Origin: Acidobacteriota bacterium
GTDB lineage: Bacteria > Acidobacteriota > Terriglobia > Bryobacterales > Bryobacteraceae
Length of the DNA: 10,097 nucleotides
NCBI GenBank assembly: GCA_026394095.1
Contig: JAPKYY010000150.1
Span: 1 to 10,097 of the forward strand
Direction of reading: 5' to 3'
Within the stretch, counting starts at the first letter, position 1. Each line of letters begins with the position of its first letter. Position numbers and translations under genes: made by a program. The notes under the pieces are model-generated. The model did no database searches, was not told the DNA's origin, and worked only from the letters and a program-made list of their open reading frames with translations. This document shows, piece after piece, positions 1-7,278 of this stretch.

Positions 1-1
1 C

Positions 2-823
2 ATCAACTGGCAGAAGTCGTTTCCTGGAGTTGTGGGTGGCCATAATTCCAGCCGCTTCTCCGGGCCCGGCCAGGAGTTTCTCGATCACCGCAATTTTCAC
101 AGCGGCGATGATTTGCGCGCAGTGAACTGGCGGGCCTATATGCGTCTGGAGAAGCTCTTCCTCAAGTTGTTTACGATCGAGCCGCGGGTGCCGATCCGGA
201 TTTTCCTCGATTCGAGCGAGAGCATGGGTTTGGGCGGGAAATGGGATTATGCACGCAGGCTTGCGGCGGCCATTACCTATGTCGGGCTGGTACGTCTGGA
301 TGCCATGCAGCTGATTCCGTTTCGCGGAGAACTCGAAGAAGGTATGGCATGCGGAGGCGGGCGTCATCGCTTCTCTCCTGTGGCCGATTATCTGGCTGCG
401 CTCAAGACGGGCGGGAAGACCGATGTGACTCGTGTTGTCCGGGACTTCCTCGGCGGGAACCGGCAGAAGGGTCTGGTCATCGTAATCTCTGACTTTTTGG
501 GTGAAGAGGATTGGCTCAAGCCGCTGCAGTATATGGCTGACTTTGGGCATGAGCTGACTCTGATTCAGGTCTGGGACGATGAGGATCGTGCGCCTGCCGT
601 AGAAGGGGATCTTGAGATTACCGAAGTAGAATCTGGCAAGCAGGTGAAGCTCACTTTTGATGCCAAGGCTCGGGCTCAGTACACAGAAGCCTTTGATGCT
701 TACGCCGAAACCTTGCGTCATCTTGCGCTGCGCAATCAGGGACGCTATACGGGGTTGCCCACCAGTACAAGCGTTGAAGAGGCAGTTTTTGGAGCACTGG
801 TTGCTACGCAGGGGTTGCGCTAA
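2..823 (+). CDS. DUF58 domain protein, 5' end cut off by the window edge
   Basis: This is a DUF58-family protein with a vWA-like core, usually cytosolic and encoded between a MoxR AAA+ ATPase gene and BatA/vWA membrane-protein genes. The reading frame is open to the left edge, so the gene begins upstream. The GTG at position 32 is probably not the start, because recognisable family sequence already surrounds it and usual DUF58 proteins are longer. In the 273 visible residues the DUF58 signature GQEF-x-D-x-R...GDDLR-x-V-N-W lies at about 23-43. It has VNW where IDW is usual. A complete MIDAS-like metal site follows: DxSxS at D70/S72/S74, a threonine near T140 and an aspartate at D164 after a hydrophobic strand. 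The stop codon directly abuts the next ATG, so translational coupling is likely. The family's biochemical role is poorly known; a link to MoxR-dependent assembly or stress functions is inferred from context. Confidence 0.9.
   Translation: MNWQKSFPGVVGGHNSSRFSGPGQEFLDHRNFHSGDDLRAVNWRAYMRLEKLFLKLFTIEPRVPIRIFLDSSESMGLGGKWDYARRLAAAITYVGLVRLDAMQLIPFRGELEEGMACGGGRHRFSPVADYLAALKTGGKTDVTRVVRDFLGGNRQKGLVIVISDFLGEEDWLKPLQYMADFGHELTLIQVWDDEDRAPAVEGDLEITEVESGKQVKLTFDAKARAQYTEAFDAYAETLRHLALRNQGRYTGLPTSTSVEEAVFGALVATQGLR
810..814 (+). promoter_or_regulatory. Ribosome binding site for the giant vWA gene
   Basis: AGGGG sits 9 nt before the ATG at 824, inside the last codons of the DUF58 gene. It supports the 824 start and coupled translation across the TAA/ATG junction. 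The spacing is slightly long but acceptable. Confidence 0.45.
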
Positions 824-3800
824 ATGGAATTTCTGAATCTCAGTTTTCTTGAGTTTTCTGCGCTCTTTGCGCTGGTGAGCGCTGCGGTCATCGCGCTTTA
901 TTTGCTGGATCGATCGCGGGTCAAGATCAAGGCTGCGACGCTGCGATTCTGGCAGGCAGCCCAGATTCCACCGGTGCAGCAGCGCCGTCGACGGATACAA
1001 CAGCCGTGGAGCCTGTTGCTGCAACTCCTGGCTCTAGCCCTGTTGTTGTTGGCAGCTTCACAGGTGAGATGGGGTGGAGAGCGGTACACGCCTCATAACC
1101 ATGTGCTGATTGTGGATGCTTCGGCTGCGAGTTCTGCGCCAACGCGCGGAGATGCTCGAGTGGATGTTCTGACGGCATCCAAGCGCAAGGCGCTGGCCTG
1201 GTTGAAGTCGTTGCCCTCGCAGGACAAAGTGAGTGTTCTGGAGGCGGGTACGCTGATTACGCCTCGCACGTCGCTTGAAACAAATCGAACGATTACCGCC
1301 AAAGCGATTCAGGGGCTGACGGCCGGCACTGGCAGCACGCGCATGGAACATGCGTTTGAGTTTGCGGGCAATTTGCAGCGGCGGGCTGGTGGTGTGGCGG
1401 GTGAAATTGTCTACGCAGGCCCGGCAAGACTTGCTTCGGGAGAAGCGCAAATTGGGAAGGTTCCCCAGAATTTGCGATTGCTGGTTACCGATACTTCCTT
1501 GAACAACCTGGGGATTCGCAAGGCGGGCGTGCGCCGGAGTCTCGACGATCTGAGTGTTTGGGATGTTCTGGTGACAGTGAAGAATTACGCGGCGCAGGCC
1601 CGGCCTTTGTCACTGGGGCTTTCTTACGGCGGAGTGCCGGTGGCGAGTACGAATGCGACGCTGGCGGCTGGAGCCGAACAGACGCTGACGTTGACACACC
1701 GGACGAAATCGTCTGGCGTACTTGAGGTGCGTTTGCTCGGACGTGATGACGTTGCGCTGGATGATCGGGTTGAAGTGGAATTGCCGGCGCTCCCTGGCGT
1801 TAAAGCCAAAGTGTACAGCCGTGAGCCGCAGGTGTGGAGGCCCTTGCTGGCGGCTAATCCGCTCGTGGAAGTTTCGTACTTCAGCCCTGAGCAGTACACT
1901 CCGCAGGCCGCAGACGGATCTCTTCTGATCTTTGATGGCATTGCGCCAGCCAAGCCAGAAAAGTCTGCTGCGCTTTATGTCGTTGGTGGGACGCAAGAAC
2001 TGGTGCTGAAGAGCTGGCGCACGGATCACCCGATTGCCGGGGGGATTCGCAGCCGGGATTTTAAGTTGAGCGGAGCGAAGGTGTTGAGCGCTGCTGCGGG
2101 CGAAGTGGCTGTGCTTGAGAGTGAAAGCGGGCCGCTGTTGGTTGCTGGAAAGGGTGTTGTGCGCATCGGTTTTCAGCCGCTGAAGACGGCAATGCGGCAG
2201 GAAGTGACCGGGCCTTTGCTGATTGCCAATATTCTTCGCTATCTCGCGCCGGATAGCTACAAGCAATGGGAGAGTGTGGCGGCAAGCCCCGGGGCGATTC
2301 AGTTGCCAGTTGGGGACGTTGACCTAAAGACCCTGCAAGTCTTGACCGGTGACGGCAAGCCGCTGCCATTCTCGGTTGAGAACGGGATGTTGCGAAGCTT
2401 TATGCCTTATCCCGGGACGGTACGGATTCTCGATGGGAGTCGCGAAGTGGTTTACTCGCTGACACTGCCGGATCTGCCAGATAAGAGCTGGGACGCGCCT
2501 TCGACGGTTGCCAGCGGAATTCCGGCCGACGGGGCCAGTGCGCCCGAGGCAAAGGAATTGTGGCGTTGGCTCGCCCTTGCCGGCGGCCTTGTGTTGTTGA
2601 TCGAATGGTGGCTCTTTGCCAAGAAGCAGCGGATGTGGTTGAAGATTGCTGCTCTGGCTGTGATTGCGGTGGCCTTATACGGCCCTGCGATGTCGCTGTT
2701 TGAGACTAAGCTTGCGGTGACGATTCTGGCCGACACTTCACAGAGTTTGACGCAGTCGGACATGGATACGCTGGCCGAACGCATTGGCCAGGTGCAGGGT
2801 GCGCGTGGCCGGCATATCGTCCGGGTGATGCCTTTCGCGCGAAGCGTGAGGGCGATTACGGCTGATGAATCTGCTGGAGGCTTAAAGGCCACTGCAGGCG
2901 AGGCAGGCAGAGGAACCAACCTTGAGGCTGCGATTCGGGATGCGATCGCATCTACTCCTGCCGAACTGGTCCCGCATTTTGTGGTGATCAGCGACGGCAT
3001 GGAGACCGAAGGAAATGCGATGCAGGCGCTGTGGCAGGCGCAGCAAATGAATATCCCGATCGATACCTATGCTCTGCGTGGCCGCCAGAAGCCGCAACTA
3101 AATATCGATGCGGTGAAGATGCCGCCACAGGCCTTTGCCGGAGAAAAGTTTCCGGTTGAGATTAGCCTGAGATCTCCCAGGGAAACTACGGCTCGGATTG
3201 AGTTGAAGGCTGAAGGCAAGACGATTGGATCTGGTGAGCTGAAGCTGAAATCCGGGCTGAATGAGCTTTCGATTACATCAGCCGTGACTACATCTGGTGT
3301 CATTCATCTTTCAGGTTCTTTGTCTGCTGGCGATCTTGGCGACGCTAGCTTCGATCAGGCAATTTACATCCAGAAGCCGCGCATGCTTTATGTTTCACAG
3401 GACCCTGCTGGTACGGATGTGAACTTTATGCGTGCGGTCGATTCGTATCAATTTGAAGTGACGAAGACGCCCGAGTTGCCGCTGGATGCGATGCAGAAGT
3501 ATGAAGTGGTGGTTCTCAATAATCAGGATCTGCAAGGGTATTCGGCGAATGCCAAGCTTGCGATTGAAAGCTATTTAAAGCGCGGCGGTGGATTGCTGAC
3601 GATTGCCGGTGAACGCAATCAGTATCTCGAGAAGAAGCCGGGTACGCCCGAGGATCCACTGGAGCGGACGCTCCCAGCAAAGCTTGCACCCCCGCGCAGC
3701 CCGGAAGGTACTTGCGTCGTTTTGATTGTCGATAAGAGCTCTTCGATGGAAGGCCGCAAGATGGAGTTGGCCCGGATCGCCTCTATCGGTGTGATCGAGA

Positions 3801-5083
3801 ATCTGCGTCCAACGGATTTGATTGGTGTTTTGATCTTTGATAACTCGCACCAATGGGCTGTGCCGATTCGCAAAGCCGAAGACAAAGTCTTGATCAAGCG
3901 TCTAGTGGCGGGGATTACGCCCGATGGCGGAACCCAGATTGCACCTGCGTTGACTGAGGCGTTCAAGAAGATTGTGCCGGTGAAGGCTACCTTCAAGCAC
4001 ATCGTGCTGCTGACGGACGGCATCTCCGAAGAGGGCGATTCGATCAACCTCGCTCGTGAGGCCGGTGCTCAGCGGGTTACGATTTCTACCGTTGGCCTTG
4101 GGCAGGATGTGAACAAAGGCTACCTCGAGAAGGTGGCCCAGTTCTCGAAGGGTAAGAGCTATTTCCTCACTGACCCGAGCGGTCTCGAACAAATTCTGTT
4201 GCGGGACGTTATGGAGTTTACCGGGTCTACTGCTGTTGAGAAGCCCACACAGCCGATTCTGATGCGTGCTGCAGAAATTTTGGAAGGTACGGGCATCGAC
4301 AAGGCCCCGACCCTGAAGGGCTATGTAAAGTACGAATCGAAGCCCTCGGCTGATTTGCTGCTGACCGTGCCGGGCGAGAAAGCGAATACGCAGGACCCGC
4401 TGCTTGCTCGATGGCAGTATGGCCTTGGCCGTGTGACGGTGTTCACCTCTGATGCCAAGAGCCGTTGGGCCGAGAGCTGGATGGCTTGGGCTGGCTTTGA
4501 TCGTTTCTGGGGCAATGTCTTGCGCGACCTGTTGCCACACTCAGAGACTGAAGATTCCTCGCTGACCTTCGATCCCACCAATCGTGAACTTGAAGTGACC
4601 TACCGCCTGGCTTCGGGCGAGGATTCAAACGCCAAGGTGCCTGCTCTCTTTGTGTTTGGCGCCAATGGCTTTCAACAGCCTGTAATGGTGCAGAAGGTGG
4701 CGGCTGGCGTATATCGGGGCCGGATTCTGATCGGGGATCGTACGGGATTATTCAGGGTGCGCCCGGCAGAGACGACTCGCCTCTTTCCTGAAGTTGGCTT
4801 CTACCGTCAGGAAACCGAAGTGGTTGCTTATGGCAACAATCCGGCTATGCTTAAACAGATTGCGAGCTTCAGCGGTGGGATTTCAGAGCCCAAGGCTGGC
4901 GATGTATTCAGGGGCGGTGGCCGCCAGATTGAGACTTCGCTTGCGCTGTGGCCTCTGCTGATTGGCCTCGCGATTCTGCTCAATCTGATCGAGCTCTTCC
5001 TGCGCAAGGGTGCTCGCGAGTACTTTGCCAAGGGCGGTGATTCCGCCCAGTCTACAAGCCTTAACCCAGTCGAAGCTTCGTAA
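824..5083 (+). CDS. Giant BatA-type membrane protein with three vWA-like modules and GATase1-like segments
   Basis: This 1419-residue protein is probably anchored in the cytoplasmic membrane with large extracytoplasmic domains, acting with DUF58 and a presumed MoxR ATPase. Residues 1-85 match the BatA/aerotolerance N-terminal region: membrane segments about 10-28 and 62-80 around a basic loop. Next come a degenerate vWA-like domain (about 90-205; D98 and S100 present, fifth MIDAS position alanine, distal aspartate missing), a beta-rich region, and a GATase1-like segment (about 325-475). Membrane segments 582-598 and 604-622 flank the basic loop AKKQRMWLK. The second vWA (about 630-750) has D637/S639/S641, T698 and D724. 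A second GATase1-like segment starts near 850 and is interrupted by the third vWA (about 962-1130; D970/S972/S974, T1037, D1065), then resumes at about 1165-1235. The last membrane segment is about 1373-1391, with a basic tail. No nucleophile-elbow cysteine is apparent, so amidotransferase activity is unlikely. It looks like two usually separate proteins joined near residue 600. Confidence 0.9.
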   Translation: MEFLNLSFLEFSALFALVSAAVIALYLLDRSRVKIKAATLRFWQAAQIPPVQQRRRRIQQPWSLLLQLLALALLLLAASQVRWGGERYTPHNHVLIVDASAASSAPTRGDARVDVLTASKRKALAWLKSLPSQDKVSVLEAGTLITPRTSLETNRTITAKAIQGLTAGTGSTRMEHAFEFAGNLQRRAGGVAGEIVYAGPARLASGEAQIGKVPQNLRLLVTDTSLNNLGIRKAGVRRSLDDLSVWDVLVTVKNYAAQARPLSLGLSYGGVPVASTNATLAAGAEQTLTLTHRTKSSGVLEVRLLGRDDVALDDRVEVELPALPGVKAKVYSREPQVWRPLLAANPLVEVSYFSPEQYTPQAADGSLLIFDGIAPAKPEKSAALYVVGGTQELVLKSWRTDHPIAGGIRSRDFKLSGAKVLSAAAGEVAVLESESGPLLVAGKGVVRIGFQPLKTAMRQEVTGPLLIANILRYLAPDSYKQWESVAASPGAIQLPVGDVDLKTLQVLTGDGKPLPFSVENGMLRSFMPYPGTVRILDGSREVVYSLTLPDLPDKSWDAPSTVASGIPADGASAPEAKELWRWLALAGGLVLLIEWWLFAKKQRMWLKIAALAVIAVALYGPAMSLFETKLAVTILADTSQSLTQSDMDTLAERIGQVQGARGRHIVRVMPFARSVRAITADESAGGLKATAGEAGRGTNLEAAIRDAIASTPAELVPHFVVISDGMETEGNAMQALWQAQQMNIPIDTYALRGRQKPQLNIDAVKMPPQAFAGEKFPVEISLRSPRETTARIELKAEGKTIGSGELKLKSGLNELSITSAVTTSGVIHLSGSLSAGDLGDASFDQAIYIQKPRMLYVSQDPAGTDVNFMRAVDSYQFEVTKTPELPLDAMQKYEVVVLNNQDLQGYSANAKLAIESYLKRGGGLLTIAGERNQYLEKKPGTPEDPLERTLPAKLAPPRSPEGTCVVLIVDKSSSMEGRKMELARIASIGVIENLRPTDLIGVLIFDNSHQWAVPIRKAEDKVLIKRLVAGITPDGGTQIAPALTEAFKKIVPVKATFKHIVLLTDGISEEGDSINLAREAGAQRVTISTVGLGQDVNKGYLEKVAQFSKGKSYFLTDPSGLEQILLRDVMEFTGSTAVEKPTQPILMRAAEILEGTGIDKAPTLKGYVKYESKPSADLLLTVPGEKANTQDPLLARWQYGLGRVTVFTSDAKSRWAESWMAWAGFDRFWGNVLRDLLPHSETEDSSLTFDPTNRELEVTYRLASGEDSNAKVPALFVFGANGFQQPVMVQKVAAGVYRGRILIGDRTGLFRVRPAETTRLFPEVGFYRQETEVVAYGNNPAMLKQIASFSGGISEPKAGDVFRGGGRQIETSLALWPLLIGLAILLNLIELFLRKGAREYFAKGGDSAQSTSLNPVEAS

Positions 5084-6287
5084 CCGTTTCGAGGTGGAAG
5101 GTCTGCGGGAAGAGGTCAATGAGAACCATCTCTTCGACGTGATAGCCAGCAGCCATCAGTACCGCAAGGTCGCGCACCAGCGTGGATGGGTCGCAGGAGA
5201 CGAGGCGGAGTTCTGGAGACTGTATGCGGGCCAGTTGTTCGGCCGCAGCTTTGCCTAGGCCGCTGCGGGGTGGGTCCGCGATGATGACGTCGGGCTTTTC
5301 GGTGAGATCCGTCAGAAAGGCGTCGACATTGGCTTGTGCGATGCGGACGTTCTCCACCTTGTAGGTTTTCGAATTTGCCTGCAGATCGAACATGGCCACC
5401 TTGCCGGATTCGACTGCGGTAACCCGCTCGAATGTCTTCGACAGCGGAAGGCTGAAGAGGCCGACACCTGCGTAAAGATCGAGGACGTGCGAGCCGCTGA
5501 GGTTGCGCACGGTGACGTCTGCGAGCGCGTCAACGAGAAAGCGGTTGACCTGGAAGAAGCTCCGATAGCTTACCTTCCAGTCGTAGCCGGCCCCAGGGTA
5601 GGTAATCGCACCAGATTTGACGCCAGGCACTTCGTGCTCCATCCAGTCGAAGAAATGCTTTGCGATGGGTGCGTTGGTGTCGACGACATTGAGCTGTACG
5701 TCAGTCTCGTTCGTGAATACTTCGAGTGACTTGAGAAACTTGGGGAAGCGGTGGTCTTTGGCGATCAGGTTGAGAACGCCGAGCACTTCATTGATCTTGG
5801 GTGAGGAGACCGGGCACTGATCGACAGGCACGAGTTTGTGGCTGGCGACTTCGAGAAAGCCAACCTTGCCGTCGTGGAAGTGGAACTGAGTGCGGTTGCG
5901 ATAGCCGAGGGGCTCATCGCTGATGGTCTGGATCTCGCGGTCAAGCTTGAGCTTGGCGCGGTCAAAGAGTTCGCGGAGGATCTCGCGCTTCCAGTGGAGC
6001 TGCTGCGGGTAAGAAAGCTGCTGGTATTGGCAGCCGCCGCATTTCTCGAAGTGGCGGCACGGCGGCTCGACACGATCTGGAGAAGCTTCGACGATCTGAT
6101 CGACGCGGGCATCGATAAAATTCGACTTGCTTTTCTTGGCGCTAGCCTCGACGAGGTCGCCGGGCACCACCTTGGGGAGCAAGTAAACACGGCCTTCGTG
6201 ACGGGCAAGGCCAGCGCCGCCATACACAAGCTTTTCGATTCGAAAGGTTTGTGACGGGGAATCAGTGAGAGAATTGGAATTCGACAT
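5061..6287 (-). CDS. rlmD: 23S rRNA m5U methyltransferase, RlmD/RumA family
   Basis: This is an S-adenosylmethionine-dependent RNA uracil-C5 methyltransferase, 408 residues from the ATG at 6287. An N-terminal TRAM-like RNA-binding domain spans about 14-68. The [4Fe-4S] cysteines are C77, C83, C86 (C-x5-C-x2-C) and C158, the pattern of RlmD/RumA rather than cluster-less TrmA. The catalytic domain has SYRSFFQVN (240-248), the SAM loop LDLYAGVGLFSLP (269-281), DPPRSGL (338-344), the probable catalytic cysteine C365 in SCDPSTLVRD, and a terminal HLETV with probable general base E400. The frame extends upstream to a TTG at 6341, but those extra residues are unlike the family and lie within trpS. 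The ATG at 6287 has no convincing Shine-Dalgarno sequence. RlmD (U1939 in E. coli numbering) is the likeliest identity; RlmC or a dual-specificity RlmCD enzyme cannot be excluded. Confidence 0.9.
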   Translation of the reverse strand: MSNSNSLTDSPSQTFRIEKLVYGGAGLARHEGRVYLLPKVVPGDLVEASAKKSKSNFIDARVDQIVEASPDRVEPPCRHFEKCGGCQYQQLSYPQQLHWKREILRELFDRAKLKLDREIQTISDEPLGYRNRTQFHFHDGKVGFLEVASHKLVPVDQCPVSSPKINEVLGVLNLIAKDHRFPKFLKSLEVFTNETDVQLNVVDTNAPIAKHFFDWMEHEVPGVKSGAITYPGAGYDWKVSYRSFFQVNRFLVDALADVTVRNLSGSHVLDLYAGVGLFSLPLSKTFERVTAVESGKVAMFDLQANSKTYKVENVRIAQANVDAFLTDLTEKPDVIIADPPRSGLGKAAAEQLARIQSPELRLVSCDPSTLVRDLAVLMAAGYHVEEMVLIDLFPQTFHLETVTKLRLG

Positions 6288-7272
6288 GAAAAAGAGGGTC
6301 TTATCGGGTGTGCAGCCCACCGGGAACCTGCACATCGGCAACTATCTAGGTGCGCTCAAAAACTGGACGAAGATTCAGTACGACTACGAGAGCATCTTCT
6401 GTATTGTGGATTTGCACGCGATTACAGTCTACCAATCGCCAGAGGAGCTGAAACGGAAGATCCTCGAGATCGCCGGAATCTTTCTGGCTTGCGGCATCGA
6501 TCCGAAGCATTCGACGGTGATTGCGCAGTCGACGGTTCCGGGTCATTCCGAGCTGTCCTGGCTGCTCACTTGTATCACGCCGATCGGCTGGCTGGAGCGA
6601 ATGACGCAGTACAAATCGAAGGCTGCCGGGCAGGAAACAATTCTCTCCGGGCTGATGCAGTATCCGGTGCTGATGGCGGCGGACATCCTGCTCTATCAGG
6701 CTTCGGTTGTGCCGGTTGGCGATGATCAGAGCCAACATCTGGAGCTGGCGCGCGATATCGCGCAGCGCTTCAATTCGCTTTACGGGCAGACCTTTGTGAT
6801 GCCTGAGACGAAGCTTCCGACGGTGGGGGCTCGCGTGATGGGGCTCGATGAGCCAGAAAAGAAGATGAGCAAATCGGCACCCGGTAGCGGGCACGCGATT
6901 GCATTGCTCGATCCGCCAGATTTGATTCGCAAAAAGTTCAACCGGGCTACAACCGATTCCAACCCTCATGTGGATTTTGAAACGATGGGGCCGGGTGTTG
7001 AGAATTTGCTTGGCATCTACCAGGCCTTCAGTGAAGTCAGCGATGACGAGATGAAGGCAAAGTTTAGCGGCATGCGCTATGGCGATTTGAAGAAGAGTGT
7101 GGCTGAGATGGTGGTGAGCCATCTGGAGCCTATCCAGAAGCGTTTTGCGGAGATCACGGCCGATCCCGGCTATCTTGCTGGAGTGCTGGAGGAAGGGCGT
7201 GCCCGCGTTGCACCCATCGCCGAGCAGACAGTGCAACTGACCAAACAGCGTATGGGTGTTTACAGCACCTGA
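6286..7272 (+). CDS. trpS: Tryptophanyl-tRNA synthetase
   Basis: This cytosolic class I aminoacyl-tRNA synthetase charges tRNA-Trp with tryptophan using ATP. From the ATG at 6286 it has 328 residues, close to the roughly 330 usual for bacterial TrpS. The N-terminus SGVQPTGNLHIGNYLGAL (7-24) carries the HIGH-type ATP motif as HIGN (16-19). The KMSKS loop is intact at 193-197. AADILLY (131-137) and VGDDQSQHLE (144-153) match conserved active-site blocks. A GTG at 6265 with GGGGA just upstream would add seven residues (MRELEFD), but family proteins begin close to the MKKRVLSG position. A weak GGAA lies 7 nt before the chosen ATG. The start overlaps the divergent rlmD start codon, and the MFS gene follows after 6 nt. 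No T-box leader can fit, because the upstream DNA is rlmD coding sequence. The gene appears intact. Confidence 0.96.
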   Translation: MKKRVLSGVQPTGNLHIGNYLGALKNWTKIQYDYESIFCIVDLHAITVYQSPEELKRKILEIAGIFLACGIDPKHSTVIAQSTVPGHSELSWLLTCITPIGWLERMTQYKSKAAGQETILSGLMQYPVLMAADILLYQASVVPVGDDQSQHLELARDIAQRFNSLYGQTFVMPETKLPTVGARVMGLDEPEKKMSKSAPGSGHAIALLDPPDLIRKKFNRATTDSNPHVDFETMGPGVENLLGIYQAFSEVSDDEMKAKFSGMRYGDLKKSVAEMVVSHLEPIQKRFAEITADPGYLAGVLEEGRARVAPIAEQTVQLTKQRMGVYST

Positions 7273-7278
7273 TGCCGT

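Noticed and set aside
32..823. Taking the GTG at position 32 as the DUF58 start, giving a complete 263-residue protein
   Set aside because: The frame is open from position 2 to the edge with no stop, and the conserved DUF58 region begins almost at once after this GTG, leaving no room for the usual N-terminal part. The gene is better read as cut by the window.
1610..2266. A 218-codon antisense frame within the giant vWA gene, and similar ones at 3902-4540 and 3619-4047
   Set aside because: They have no domain-like sequence or plausible start context, and lie fully inside a well-supported gene on the other strand.
2633..2635. Internal ATG in the giant vWA gene, considered as the start of a separate second protein
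   Set aside because: The frame is continuous with the upstream half and there is no good ribosome binding site before it. A secondary internal start cannot be excluded but is not supported.
5071..5080. Palindrome CGAAGCTTCG at the convergent vWA/rlmD overlap, considered as a bidirectional terminator
   Set aside because: It has no loop, no flanking T-tract, and a 10-bp palindrome is expected by chance several times in this window.
6233..6245. Perfect inverted repeat TTTCGATTCGAAA about 40 nt upstream of trpS, considered as an operator
   Set aside because: Six-base arms are expected a few times by chance in 10 kb, and it lies in rlmD coding sequence with no second copy seen.
6265..6285. GTG at 6265 as the trpS start, with GGGGA just upstream
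   Set aside because: It would add MRELEFD before the typical TrpS N-terminus; family alignment favours the ATG at 6286. The better Shine-Dalgarno sequence keeps it a live but less likely alternative.
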